DNA of 64,000 nucleotides from Bathynomus jamesi (GCA_023014485.1 JAJOZX010001080.1:681001-745000), one strand, 5' to 3'; shown: positions 34,146 through 46,701, counted from the first letter of the stretch. Made by a program: numbers and translations. The notes: generated by a model from the letters alone, not told the origin.

Positions 34146-34521
34146 TATCCAATTATCCTAATGAGTGACTAAAATGACAGAATTAGTTGAAATGCAAGTG
34201 AAAGGTACTCAGGCAGGCATTGTAAGCTGGAGCAATAATTAAAAACTCTGGTGTCTAATCCTAACCTAGCTAAATTGCTGTTCAACAAAGTTTTTCTCGT
34301 TTTGATAAATGTGGTTGATTCTTGCTTTCTTTTTTATGCTGATTATAAAAATGAAAAAAAATATTTTCTGTCACTCACAGTTTTTGAGGGATTTGCAATT
34401 TAAAACTCTTTGGGACTGAGATAGCATTCCTCAGTTCGCATCACAATACAAGATTTATTGGTAGTCATTTATTTTGTATAAAATCTTCATATTATGCATA
34501 TTATTATTTATATTTACATGT
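34146..34521. other. AT-rich spacer
   Basis: No feature recognised apart from the (TA)n at 34522-34547 that follows it. Confidence 0.3.
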
Positions 34522-34547
34522 TTATATATATATATATATATATATAT
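34522..34547. repeat. (TA)n microsatellite
   Basis: AT dinucleotide run used as the insertion target of the element at 34548. Confidence 0.9.
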
Positions 34548-35192
34548 TAGGGTGTCTCTTATTTTCGAAGTGTTGATTTTTTTAGGTTGCGCCCCCTCAA
34601 CCAGTTCCATTGGTTGAAAAAACATCACATATAAATTTTTTTGGATTGAACAATTTTTAGAGGTCGCCCCCGCTTATTAAAGTTCATAAAATATAGCTAT
34701 TATTTATGCAATTAATATTTGAAATTACTAGCAGTTGTCAAGTATACTAAACATATGTTTTTAATTAATTAATCATCATATTTATGATGAATTCAATTAA
34801 ATGAATATATTAGAGATAATTGTCAAGTTTGTAGCTGAAAATATTGCTTGATAAGACAAGATCAACCTGTTTAAACATGTTTCATCAAGAATGCTCCAGA
34901 TTATGTTGCAATTGTTTATTTGTCATCATTCAGTGTTCTGCTGTCATAAGTAAAAGGTGTGTAACTGTGTATCACTATACTTCTTTTTTGCTATTATCAG
35001 ATAATAAACTGTTATTTATATTTTTCACAATTATTTATACTGATTTTGTTATTAGTGTTTGAAAAAAATTTAATGAATTTAATGAAAAAATTAGAATTTA
35101 TGCTCTTATACACATATTATGAAGTTTTAAACAATGTTGCTTAGTTCAATGGAAATTTTACCTGACATGTGTTTCATGATCTGTGTTTCTAT

Positions 35193-36123
35193 CAGTGGCG
35201 TCACTAGAAGGGTGTCGGGGGTTTTTGTGCAGTGTTTGAGCAGAAATTTATTATTTTTTATAAAAATATCCCTGTAGTTAGTTATAACAACAAAAACATT
35301 TTTCGTAAGCCCAGCTTACATGTATCAATATACCTACAAGGCTAAAACTCTATGCTAATTTACTTTTTGAACCTTCTAATGCGCTCCGGTCAGAGCTGTC
35401 ATTATTACCCAATTACAATGACGCTTCGAATCACGTGGTTTCGTCTGCACGCTCTACAAGCACGCGCTGTTGTTTTCGTTGCTGCTGGTGTTTTTATAGT
35501 CGCTGATTTTGTCAAATTTTCTGTTGTTTTAGCTACAATATTGTGGTAATTAGTATTTGTGAACCTATATCAATAACTTTTTTGAGAATGAAGTAGTAAT
35601 TAAAGGAAAAGAAGGAGAAAAATAAAAAAAGGCTTCCGCTCAGTTGTGTTGCAGCCTCAAATTTATGAGTATATTTCCATATGCATTTGTCTACAACTTC
35701 TACATTATTTGGGCCGTTATTGATTATGCAAACCTAATCCATTAATGTATCTCATGTAACGGTAAAGTTTAACGTTAAAATGAACATAATTTTGATGTAG
35801 TTCTTAAACGTTTTTACTTCGAATTCTATTGTTTTCTTACCGAATTTTCACTTTAACCACATGAAACTATGTAAATGTAAATACATTTAGGCTGTGCGTA
35901 TGATATTGTAATTTAAAGGAGTAATTTTAATTTTGCTAGTTGTTTATGTCACTACTATTGCCATTACATTCAGTGATATACGGGAATTACGATTTACGAG
36001 TAACATTAGTACAAAAAACATTACTAAGGATTCTGTATGGTCTGGTACGGGAGGAGGTCCATGGGGGGGGGGTGACACCATGAGTTACCGCACTGGGTGA
36101 CACCAACCCTAGTGACGCCACTG
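35193..36123. mobile_element. non-autonomous element (CAGTGGCGTC ends, 931 bp)
   Basis: Ends CAGTGGCGTCACTAG (35193) and the inverse ..CTAGTGACGCCACTG (ending 36123), flanked by TTTCTAT (35186-35192 and 36124-36130). GTGACACC-rich subterminal sequence lies at the right end. No transposase. It sits in the 5' non-coding part of element C. Confidence 0.85.
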
Positions 36124-36370
36124 TTTCTATTTCCAATAAAATAGCAAAATATAAATTTCTACTACAAAAATATTTATTCCTTGTTTCTTAGATTAAAAAA
36201 TAATAGGAATAATAATTGAGAAAAATACGTTAGATTTATAAAATAGACCAAATTAACTTTGTCTACCAAATTTTTTTTTTTTTTGTAATTTAAAAAAGTC
36301 AAAACAGTGATTTAGCCCTGCTCTACAAAACCATAACACTACATTAATATTTTGTTTTCTTATTTTGCAG

Positions 36371-38573
36371 ATGAATACAAGAAGACCATTCTATTTGCTC
36401 GGATCTACAGTAGATGATATTAAAGGCTCAAAGCTGCCCCCATATAGGCAAGCTTTTGGTTATTTTATGCACCTCCACAGAGAGAAAAACATGACAATCC
36501 GCGATGCTCTGCGTCAATCTATTCGAGCCACAATAGTTATCTGGGATAAGGCCAATATTCCTACTCAGCAGGAACCTCGTGCCATGAAGAAGTTAGAGAA
36601 TTTCTTTAACGAATGGACTTGCTTAAAGAAGCATGCTTCCAGAACAAGCCAGAGCCATAAAACCAAGGAGGCTGATTTTGTAGAGCGATTGGAAGATCTC
36701 TTTGACATCGCCCATGGAGACGCTGAGAAGCTGATCAAGAATCGTGAGGACTGGGAGTTCCTTCAACTGCAAAGACAAAAAGGTCGTCCTGGCTCAATCG
36801 GTGGTGTGGACACTGTACATCTTCACCGCACAAAAAATGCAGTCAAACGGTTGGAAGCTGAGGCAGAGAGAAAAAGAAAGTCAGAATCTTTGATGGAGGC
36901 GTCTACTAGTCAAGTTGTACTGGCTTCTTCCACATCTTCCAGCAACACTGATGAAAGTGAGAATGAGGAGGAGGAGCCCAAAGGAGCTTGTGCTTTACCA
37001 AAATCTAAGAAAAAGAGGCATGAAAAACATCATGACTATTCAGATGTCTGCTGCCCTGGATCGTACACAAATTTCCTCTAGAAAGGCAACATTTATCCTC
37101 GCAGAGGCAGCTAAAAGCTTTGGTTTGGACGCTTCAGATTACAACATAAACCAACATTCTATCCATCGCCTTCGAAATAAGAACCGAGCTCGTCATGCTA
37201 AAGAACTTAAGGAGCATTTCCATGGAGAATGTTCTATGACAGTCCACTGGGATGGCAAGATGATGGAGGACCTCACCTCGCACAAGCACATTGATCGTCT
37301 CCCAGTACTTGTGTCAGGACCTGGTGTTGAACAGCTGCTTGGTGTCCCCAAAATCCCAAACTCAACTGGAGAAGCACAAGCTGAAGCCGTCTTTAACTGC
37401 CTGAATGAATGGGGAATTACAGAGAGAGTAAAAGCAATTTGTTTCGATACAACAGCTTCAAACACGGGTCAATATAGTGGAGCCTGTGCTCTCATCGAAG
37501 CAAAATTGGGACATGATGTTTTGTACTTGCCTTGTAGACACCATGTTTTAGATTTATTGTTGGGAGCTGCATTTGAAGCAACATTGGGATCTACATCAAC
37601 TGGTCCAGAGATATTGATCTTTAAGCGTTTTCGTGACAATTGGACTTCTGTTGATCAAAGCCAGTTCCAAACAGGTGAGACAGACACGATTACTAAAGAA
37701 GCAATTATCCAGTCTAAAACTGAACTAATTCAGTTTGCTAGATCCCAGGCACCTATGCTACGGGATGACTATCAAGAACTTTTGGATCTGTCCATCATCT
37801 TTCTTGGAGGTGTCCCCAATAAAGGCATCAAGTTTCGTGCACCAGGTGCCATGCATCGAGCTCGCTGGATGTCCAAAGCGCTCTATTCTATCAAGATGTG
37901 GCTTTTTCGAAACCAGTTCAAGATGACTAAGACTGAAGAACGAGGAATTCGAGATCTTTCCCTTTTTTCTGTTCTCATCTATATGAAGGCTTGGACAACA
38001 TCCTCACTCCCTATTGAAACCCCATTTAATGACTGGCTCCTTATGAGGTCATTGATTAATTATCCTAACAAAAAGATTTCTGATGCAACTAAAAAAAAGC
38101 TCTCTAACCACTTATGGTACCTGTCTGAAGAAGCAGTTGGTCTTGCTTTCTTTGATGAGCGAATTACTACAGATGTAAAGAAACGCATGGTAAAGGCATT
38201 AGAAGATGAGTCCACTGATAGACCACCCAAGCGTCCTCGGATTCCTGAATCGACCTTCTGCTCTGGTGAAGGACTACACCAACTTGTTACAAGAAATACT
38301 AGAGAATTCTTTACTAAGCTGAATTTGCCAGAAGGATTTCTGAACAAGGCACCCAGCACTTGGACATCCAACTGTGAATATTTAAGGGCCAGAGCTATTG
38401 TTGCAGCTCTATCTGTTGTAAATGACCAGGCAGAACGTGCAGTAGCTTTAGTTCAAGAGCTGAATAAAAAATTGACAGTGGGGGAAGAGCAGCTCCAGTT
38501 CCTGCTCCAAATTGTTGCAAAACACCGCCAGAGTCACCCAGTTCCATCAAAAACTGTTCTTCTAAAAAAATAA
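36371..38573 (+). pseudogene. transposase of element C (hAT-like, CxHH family), one frame break
   Basis: The start ATG 36371 directly follows a strong acceptor (TTTTCTTATTTTGCAG), implying a 5' intron. The N-terminal ~235 residues are basic/acidic and unrecognised (MNTRRPFYLLG.., FDIAHGDAEKLI, EEEEPKGA). A one-base slip in a purine tract near 37010 moves the reading to a second frame, open from 36915 to 38573. There the core shows VHWDGKMM, ICFDTTASNTG, LPCRHHVLDLLL and, near the end, NDQAERAVALVQ. D/D/CxHH/E in this order resembles the hAT RNase-H fold. The large spacing before E is as expected for the hAT insertion domain. A decayed relative is in element D. Confidence 0.75.
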
Positions 38574-38610
38574 CCATCAATGAGGTCGCACCTTAAAATA
38601 CACCATATTG

Positions 38611-39994
38611 CAGGGTTGGCACTAGTGGGCCCAGCCCGAAAAAAACCATCTGGGTTTTTTCAAAAAAACCCACTTGAAAAAACGCACTATTTTACCCACT
38701 TGTGGTTTTTTTCATGAAACTTAAGAAGTGCATTTGCAATTATTTTTAAAAATTGTCATATAGGCGCCTATAATGATTTTACATGCAAAGCAAGCAAACA
38801 TGAGTCAACAAATAGACCTACAGGTATAACTCTCTGGGTGAGGTAGCAGGTTATAGAGTGTAGACATCAGCCAATCAGGGTGTTATACATCCTGATTCTT
38901 CAGTCAACTGCATCTTCAAGGAATTTTCTACTTCTTCATGGATTGTATTTAAAAGTGGACCAGACAAATTTCGACGGGAAGGTGGAGTGTAGCCTGGTCT
39001 TAGAGTCTCTATCATTTCAATAAAATACTTAGACTCTGCACATAGAAATGGAATATTATTTGCATAAAAGAATTTGGCTATTTTGTTATCAATGACATTT
39101 TTCTGCAAAGTTGTTGTTGTCATGCCAAAATCGCTTACTTTCTTTTGAATTTTTCTTTTTTTCATCTGTAATTGTGTCAGTGGTGGTGAGGATGATCTGG
39201 ATCATCTGAGAGGTCTATGTCATGGCAGTATGAAGATGATGTACTGGCAGTATTGTCAGTCTTGTTTCTTGATTCCATGTGTTTCAAACATTTCATTAAA
39301 TGCATTTTTATTCGCTCTATTTTATTACTTATTTCATTACTGCAATGTTTGCATCTAACTTTACTAGTCCCATCAATAATATTGACTTCACTCCATTCAT
39401 GCCCTGATTTTCTTCCTGATCCAAAGGTCTTTGGCATTATTTAATGCAGTTATAACTTCAAACAGACTAATTCTGTAGGCTAGCAGTAAAGATAAATATG
39501 CTGTTGCCAGTTTGTTTTATTTAACTGTGAAATAAAAGAAAAAATATTCAGTAATATGAATTAAATAGATATAACTAGCTGAATTAAGTTCCCTTTGGGA
39601 GCTGTAATTCATCTACTTCCAGCAGAAGACACAGGGGCCTGTCTTCCATAGGAAGTATAGCCTAATAAATAGGATAATTTACCACACCAAATTTAGTTTA
39701 AATTGGTCCATGTTTTCCAAATTTTGTTGTGAAGCTCAATCTGAGAAAATAATAACTTTTTATGCTTAATTGCCTGGAAGGCAACCTTTTTGCTAAAAAC
39801 AAGACAAATGTTATATTAATAGTGTACGGTACAGTACAGTATTATTATAAAAATAAGAATAGGTAGGTCTAATATGAACTACCATATGGACATATGAAAA
39901 AAAACCAATTTTACCCGGGTTTTTTCGGGTTTTAGGTGAAAAAACCCACCTGGGTGGGCTTTTTTAAAAAAAAGTGGGTTTCTTGCCAACCCTG
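38611..39994 (-). mobile_element. hAT element E inside element C
   Basis: Ends CAGGGTTGGCA (38611) and the inverse TGCCAACCCTG-like end (39994), with the exact 8-bp duplication CCATATTG (38603-38610 and 39995-40002). The inner ends are rich in GGGTTTTTTC/CCCAC repeats. It keeps only the 5' part of a transposase gene. Confidence 0.9.
38875..39437 (-). pseudogene. hAT transposase N-terminus (BED finger)
   Basis: The minus strand begins MPKTFGSGRKSGHEWSEV, then VRCKHC..HLMKC, a BED-type zinc finger. After a frameshift near 39170 comes IAKFFYANNIPFLCAESKYF then LRPGYTPPSRRNLSGPLL, the conserved region after the finger in hAT transposases. It ends in a stop at 38875. The catalytic core is absent. 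Confidence 0.8.
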
Positions 39995-40544
39995 CCATAT
40001 TGTATAATCATTGTATATTAAATAAATATTGTATAAGGAAATAATGCTAATTAAAGTAATTAAAGTATGTAAATAGCACTGGCATTTTGAATTTATCTCT
40101 ATATAATAAACTAATGGTTTTTTTTTGTAGCAATGCTTCATTACTGATTGTATATAAAAAAAGAGCCAGGAAAGATTTTGGATAGGAGAAAAAGGATTGG
40201 GATAAAGAAGGATTGAGGACCAAAGGATGGATTATAACATCAAGGATAGGTTAGAAAAGGATCAATGATAAATAAGAAGGCCTATACTTATAAAAACGAA
40301 TCAAACTAAAAAAAGAAGGAAGGAATTATGTGTATAATGAGCATAATCATATGTCAGGAGCTATTATACCATGGTCACCATTTTTATTAGCCGGGGGTGA
40401 CCCCTAAATATGAGCCAATTTGTGTCAAACTTTCAAGTTTTAGTTTTTATGCTAAATGGAACTATTTTAGGAGGTGCAGATAAAATAATTCAACATTTCA
40501 ATTTTTGACTACCCAATAAGAGACACCCTAATATATATATACAG

Positions 40545-43500
40545 TAGGGTGGTTCTCACAAATATAAAAAATTTTGATATTAAATTTTCCAGGCTCCCAA
40601 CCCATAATTAGGTACTCTTGAATGAATGAACTTATCTCAGAGTTTTTTCTATTTTAGAGAATATTTAGGGGTTGCGCAGGCTTAATAAAGTTTGGTATTT
40701 CATGGGTAATTTTTTAAAATTTTATCAAAAGGAAACTAAAATAAAGGATGACTAACAAAACAATATAAATGATGAATACTTTAAGAAAATAAACATAAAT
40801 AATCTTTGCGATATCTCAAATATGCTACCAAAATTTAAATAAATCTCCATGTAAAGTAGGATCATAAAACTAAGTGTTGTTTCCAAAAAACATAACATCC
40901 CAAAACATAAGCAAAAACAATATATTCTTCATATTACAAGAAATAAAAACAAAATATTTTTAATGTTACAAGAAACCAAAGCAACATATTTTTCATATTA
41001 CAAAAAAGTGTTATTGAATACTGGACTCAAGTGTGCATTTTCTGCTGTCAGGATATTTTCAACAATGATTAGCGACAACCTGCAACAGATACTGCAGTTG
41101 CTCCTCGTTGCGAGTTAATCAGCAATTAAACCATTCAATGAGGACCACTGCTCGTTCAACATTATCATTAACAACTTTCATACCTTTCACAATGCTACAT
41201 GCATATTTGTAACTATCCTGAACAGTCCAGAATACAGGATCTTCATTAAGGAATTCGTCTGAAATGTCCAAACTTCTGAAAAACTTTAAGTTTTTCGATG
41301 TTAAGTCAACAAGGCTGACCTGAGCATTATGTAGAAGCTCGATCCGCTTTGGACAATCATCACTTCCTTCTTTGGTCCTCATGGCCTCAACCATCTCACG
41401 CTTAACACTTACAGGAATGTCTTCATTGAATAATGCAAGGGGCAGCATTTCCTCTGACAGATACCTGAGATGTGAGCTGAATTTTCTAATGGCAGCTTCT
41501 GCAATGATCTTATTTGGGTATCTGAAGTTTCTTAAGGAGAATAAGGTCTTCATGCAGAGCAGATATAGAAACGGAAGCACAAAACCATGCTCTCATGTAA
41601 ATTCGGACAGCAAAGAAAGAAATTTTGTTTAGGGCCCTTTCTTTTCTTTGGTAGTTAGTTGAAATTGACTCTGAAACAACCATACCTTGATGGAGTAGAG
41701 AACCTTAGCCATCCATCGGGTGTGATGCATAGCTCCTGGAGTTTTAAAGCGAATTTCTTTTCCATCCCAAGAGTTATGGCCCAAGAAAAAAGTGCCAGCC
41801 CCAGCAATTCTTTGTAATCATCTCGAACTGTTCCTGTAGCATCTTGCAAGCAAAAGAAGTCAATGACCTCTTCTCTTCATTGTCGATGTCATCTGCAGCC
41901 GTCTTATATCTAGACTGATCAGTTTGAGGCAAAAACTTCTTGAAGCGCATGAATAAAGGTACTTGAAGGCCAGAAGGTGCTCTAAAATAAGACCCGAAAA
42001 CAGCTCCAAACACCAATTCCATAATATGATGATGGCATGGAAAATGCAGGAGGTTTTTCCCTGATTTTTGCTCGAGGAGAATGCAAGTTCCTGCACAATG
42101 GCCAGTATTTGAAGCGGTAGTGTCAAAACTCATCCCAACAATGGACTGCTCAAGCCCACACTTTTGGAGCTGGTTCACAATAGCTTGAGATTGCTCTTCT
42201 CCTGTTCCAGAAGAGAGTTTTGGAACACCAAGGCGCTGACACATGTCTTTGTTAGAGACTAAGACAGGGAGACAATGGACGTTGGCTTGACCAGTGAGGT
42301 CTGGGAGAATTTTTCAATCCCAATGAACGATGATAGGACAGTCAGTGTTGAACTCTTCCATTATGTGTTGAGCCATTAAAGAGCGATGCTGCTGTCTATA
42401 CTGCCTCAAACTAGAACAGTTAATAACTAACTCCGATACATCATGACCAAGTCCCTGTGCAGTAGCTGCCAACACAAAGGCTGCTGAGCGATCACTAACA
42501 TTTGTGCGATCAAGGGTTGATGCTAGATTAGGAGTCATGATAGCGTTCATTGCACATCAACGCTTTGAATGTGAAGAACCACCTGCTACTGCACCAAATT
42601 CTTCCTTCTCCGTACCCGATTCCTCAACATCACTGGAAACACTACTGTTATTTTCACTGGAAGAGCTCTCCAAATGTGCAGTTGAGGTTTTTGCTTTGTC
42701 CCAGGAAGCCACAGCAGCCTGATATTCTGCATATTTGAGCCTCCGCTTGATAACCACTTCCTCCTTCCGAACAAGGACCATATCAATCCCAGCCATAGAT
42801 CCTTTGTGACCAGGTTCTCTTTGAGCCAACAAAAAAGCTCGATCTTCAGGAAGTTTTATCATGGCAAGTGCATTTTCATGAGCGATATCAAAAAGGTTTT
42901 TTTGATTCTCTCGTGAATTCCTCTTCATTCTTGATCTGCATTTCTGACCTCCTCTTCATGCTTTTCTTTAGTCTCTGCCATTTAACAAATAATTTATTTA
43001 ACTTTTCCATTGAGTGGTCTGTGTGTTTGATAGGAATTCATGCTCGATTCCAAAACTTTTCTACGTCCAGAAGCAGAAGTACCTCTTTCAAACTATCTTT
43101 TACAGTTCTTTTTTTAATTTTGGTGAAGATGAAGGAATACTGATAACACTTCACCATTCTGATTAGATAACTCACACAATAAAAGTCAATAACCAAATAA
43201 TGATCTCCGACTCATAATTGTTGATATTAATACATCCATATCATAAACAAAACTCCCATGATAATCCGCAAATATTCACTTTACCATGAGAATGGAATGC
43301 TTACGGAATTTACATGTGACTTGTTAATGATGTACTTTCGATTTAGTAAATATCATACATGCAGACTATGGTGCCATTATATAATTATGAAATTAATAAA
43401 TGATGATGACAGGTTTATGAAATGTTCATCACTATTAATAAGTGGAAGAATGTATTTTAATTTTTTAAATGTTTATATATTTCTTGGTTACAGTATGTTC

Positions 43501-43815
43501 ATTGAACTAATTGTAATAAAAATAACTATAAATAATGACATTGATAAAATAAATAACATACATAATGTTTTAACTTGAACATGTTCATTAACTGCTACAT
43601 GAAAAAACAAGAATTCAGTTTCTGACAGAATTGAACACACCAACACACATGGACAGACTGGGGCTCTTTTGTTGGGAAGTTTAATGGCTTTGCGCGACTC
43701 CTTATAATAGAAGTAGGTTCACAAAAATTCTTCGTAAGTGTCTTTAGTAAGAGTACAATCTTTTCTCGGGTTGGGAGTGTGACAATTCAAAAGTTCATTT
43801 TTAAGGACCACCCTA
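40545..43815 (-). mobile_element. hAT-like transposon D (CxHH family)
   Basis: Ends TAGGGTGGTTCTCA (40545) and the inverse of TAGGGTGGTCCTTA (ending 43815), with more distant CTCCCAACCC blocks also inverted. Flanks ATATACAG (40537-40544) and ATGTACAG (43816-43823) form a 7/8 target duplication. The right copy includes the first bases of the neighbouring mariner, so D inserted at that junction. The gene is on the minus strand, opposite to element C 14 bp away. Confidence 0.8.
41119..42960 (-). pseudogene. decayed transposase of element D (CxHH family)
   Basis: Homologous to the element C protein: FDIAHENALAMIKL (about 42890), TLDRTNVSDRSAAFVLAA (42500), CPIIVHWD (42320, first Asp), VGMSFDTTASNTGHCAGTC (about 42130), FPCHHHIMELV (about 42040) and MKVVNDNVERAVVLI near 41150. 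At least five frame breaks or stops separate the segments, so it is inactive. The conserved blocks show which residues matter in the family. Confidence 0.75.
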
Positions 43816-43875
43816 ATGTACAGGGTGAGTCAAAAGTCTAAAAACATAAGAACTTTTTCAATGCAAATGTACATA

Positions 43876-44546
43876 CAGGGTGTCTCAAAAGTCACTATCT
43901 ATTTTGAAAAATAATGGGAATTACGAAAAACTGGTTTAAGACATGAAAAATATATTTATTTCAAAGTGCCACAAAGAATTAGTGCTATTTATTTATCTGT
44001 CTCCACATGGCGACCATCAGTGTCTCTACAGAGCTTAAAGCGATAAGTTGTTTCCCGGAACACACTTGCCAGCATTTGAGGTGTTATTTTCTGAACTGCA
44101 TCGGTAATACGATTTCGAAGTTCGGCTACATCACTAATTCTTCTACCAGTGTACACCTTAGACTTAATGAAACCCCAGGCGAAAAAATCTAATGGTGTTA
44201 AATCGGGTGAACGTGCTGCCCATGGCTGTGTTCCTCCACGACCAATCCAGCGACCGGGGAAGCATCCGTCAAGATAATCACATACAATTATTGCATAATG
44301 GCACGGTGCTCCATCCTGCTGAAAAACTACTATGTCAAGAATGCCATCTGTAAGAAGTTGAGGTTCGAGGAATTGTTCAAGCATGTCAAGATAAATTTAT
44401 AAATTACACAAAATTCGAAATAAACCAATTAACTTTTTTTAAATACACAAATTTGCACCAGAAGTACATATCTTTATGCCAGCATAGCATTTTTAAAAAA
44501 AACATCTAATGTCACCGAAATAGATAGTGACTTTTGAGACACCCTG
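43876..44546 (-). mobile_element. deleted DD41D mariner-like element
   Basis: Ends CAGGGTGTCTCAAAAGTCAC (43876) and its inverse (ending 44546), TA flanks. It retains the C-terminal half of a transposase and is about 671 bp long, so the N-terminal half is deleted. Confidence 0.85.
43989..44384 (-). pseudogene. DD41D mariner-like transposase, C-terminal 131 codons
   Basis: Contains VVFQQDGAPCHYA (second catalytic Asp) and WAARSPDLTPLDFFAWGFIK (third Asp). I count 41 residues between the two Asp, which defines a DD41D arrangement of the IS630/Tc1/mariner superfamily. The sequence after it (KSKVYTGRR..VAELRNRI, MLASVF, YRFKLCRDTDGRHVE) matches the usual C-terminus. The HTH and first Asp are missing. 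Confidence 0.85.
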
Positions 44547-44716
44547 TATATATTTGCGTTGAAAAGCACAATTCTTGTTTCCAGACTTTTGACTCACCCT
44601 GTATATATTTAAGTATTCTGCATTATATATATATATAATATATATCTGGTCTCCCTATATATGTTGTTTTTCTTGTGCAAGATCTATGAGGGTAGTTAAA
44701 AGGTACTCATTCTTCA

Positions 44717-45790
44717 ATGCCTTCTGCAGTCACAATGGTATGGAGTGAACAAAGAGACTACTTGACTGATTGCTACTTCTGTTTAATGAAGATAAGTGGA
44801 CATTCCTCAAAATTTAAACATGCAATTCAATATCCTAATTTACTGTCAGCCGTGCAACCTCTTTCACATTGTGATGACTTGCCAGTACCAAAACCACCAA
44901 AGACATGGACTTTAGATGATGATGAACCTGATGATGAATCTCATAATGAACCTTTGGGGAGACAAGATGACGTGGATACACAATTTCAACCATCTTCATC
45001 AGATGAACCTCATTTAATTTCTTAGTCAGAATTAAATGATCTTGTCAGAGTGTTGAATCAATCTAAAAATCAGGCTGAGTTCTTAGGTTCTAGATTAAAA
45101 AGTTAAAATCTCTTACAAAAGACTGTAAAAATATTGTCATTTTGTAAGCAACAGACACGCTTCACATTATTTTTCTCTATGAATAGTGATTTAGTGTATT
45201 GGAATGATGCAAATGCTCTCATGGAGGCACTTGGTCAAGAGCACAATCATAAGGAATGGAGGCTTTTTCTCAATTCATCAAAGTTGAGTTTGAAAGCTGT
45301 ACTATTGCACAATGGTAATGTCTATCCTTCAGTTCCAATTGTACATAAAGTTCATATGAAAGAATCATATGATAATATGTAGTTACTTTTGAAACAATAA
45401 CTATGATAAACACTTCTGGCATATCTGTGGTGATCTCAAAGTGATTGCACTTCTCATCAGCTTACAGTTAGGATACACAGTTCTCCTGTTTCCTCTCCAA
45501 GTAGGTCAGCCGAGTTAAGGTGAGTCATTATACACAGAAAGAGTGGCCATTTCAACAAAATTTGGTTCCAGGATAGAAAAATTTTGCCCATCAGCCCCTA
45601 GTAGATCCAGCAAAAGTTTTCTTATCACCTCTCCATATCAAACTTGGTTTGATGAAAAATTTTGTGAAAGCCACAAATAGAGATGGATGTGGATTTCTAT
45701 ATCTAAAACAGAAGTTCCTAAGAATCAGCAAGATGAAAATCAAAGAAGGCATTTTCGTGGGACCATAGATCAGAGAAGTGATGAAACTCA
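44717..45790 (+). pseudogene. EEHGERF family protein, copy 3, N-terminal and middle
   Basis: It reads MVWSEQRDYLTDCYFCLMKI, then the Pro/acidic linker, stops at 45025, then LSLKAVLLHNGNVYPS (about 45285-45335), HMKESYDNM and, after several breaks, MKIKEGIFVGP at about 45730. It is homologous to the copies at 3684-5325 and 6841-8630. It has many stops and is inactive. Confidence 0.75.
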
Positions 45791-45913
45791 CCTGGTTGGT
45801 TCCTCTGACAAGGGAGCATTAGCCAGAATACAAAAAGCCCCAGAAGGAAGCAGAGAAACCCAAACGCGCAGGCATGCCAGTCCCTGTTAATCCCATTAAA
45901 ACTAAGTATTTAC

Positions 45914-46701
45914 CAGTGTTGGGCACTAAAGCGTTAATCCGATAACAGTTAATTAACGAAGTTAACTTTTTTTAACGGACTATTAACGGAAGTTAATTTC
46001 TATTTATCATTATCGGACCAGTTAACTTCCGATAACTCGATATTTAGTCTGTTAAAGTCCGTTAACACATTAACTGCGAGGAGTCATTCACGGAAGATCA
46101 CCGCTCCGCGAATGAATTCAAACTGCCATAACTTCAGTCTGCCAATTCCATCCTCTGCCGCAGTGGAACGGCTCTTCTCTCTCGGCAAGGACATCCTGAG
46201 GCCCAAGAGGTCAAGACTGGCAGTTGGGCCTAACTTTGAGAAGTTGGTCTTTCTGAAGGGCAACCAGCACATTGTGTCAGTCTTTAATAAATGTGCCTAA
46301 AATTTAATTTTACCTTTCAGTTCCCGCCATAATAATTCTCTGGTAAATTAAAATTTAGTTAATGGTTAGTGGTTACAAGGGTTTCAAAACATGTAATCAG
46401 TACATTTTTTATTAAAAATAAAAAAAAAAGTTATTAAGCAAAAAATTGCAAAACTTGATAAAAATAGTTAAATACCTATTTATTGTTGGATTTTGCATAA
46501 ATAAACATTTTCTATGGGTTTTAAAGATTTTTTCCTTGCTTTTTTTAAATGTTAGTAAAGAAATAGTTATCATTAACGGATTATTGTTAACTTCTGTTAA
46601 CTTTGTAGTAAAATTATCGGATTATCGTTATCAGAGTTAAAAATTGGGGTTAACGGATTATCATTATCGGTTAACTTTTTGGTTAACGGTGCCCACCACT
46701 G
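45914..46701 (+). mobile_element. hAT element, internally deleted (788 bp)
   Basis: Ends CAGTGTTGGGCAC (45914) and the inverse of CAGTGGTGGGCAC (ending 46701), perfect 8-bp duplication GTATTTAC (45906-45913 and 46702-46709). The ends are packed with GTTAAC/TTAACG motifs in both directions, likely transposase-binding repeats. A C-terminal transposase remnant is inside. Confidence 0.92.
46130..46300 (+). pseudogene. hAT transposase C-terminal dimerisation domain
   Basis: Reads LPIPSSAAVERLFSLGKDIL then RPKRSRLAVGPNFEKLVFLK, the hAT dimerisation motif (S.A.ERLFS..G.....R..L). A stop follows at 46298. The rest of the transposase is deleted. Confidence 0.85.

Larger units (their letters stand above)
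34548..40530 (+). mobile_element. hAT-like transposon C (CxHH family), with two inserts
   Basis: Ends TAGGGTGTCTCTTATT (34548) and its exact inverse (ending 40530); ATATATAT lies on both sides, consistent with an 8-bp duplication although the target is (TA)n. Subterminal GGTTGCGC.. blocks also match in inverse. It contains the transposase at 36371-38573 plus two later insertions, 35193-36123 and 38611-39994. The TAGGG termini, 8-bp duplication and D..D..CxHH..E protein point to a hAT relative. Confidence 0.85.
43821..44601. mobile_element. mariner-like element hosting a second mariner
   Basis: Termini CAGGGTGAGTCAAAAGTC (43821) and the inverse (ending 44601), TA flanks; the same family as 24747-34143. 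Its own sequence is reduced to about 110 bp, with the element at 43876-44546 filling the rest. Confidence 0.8.

Noticed and set aside
43258..43578. 106-codon ORF inside element D
   Set aside because: Located in the non-coding end of the element with no similarity; AT-rich chance frame.
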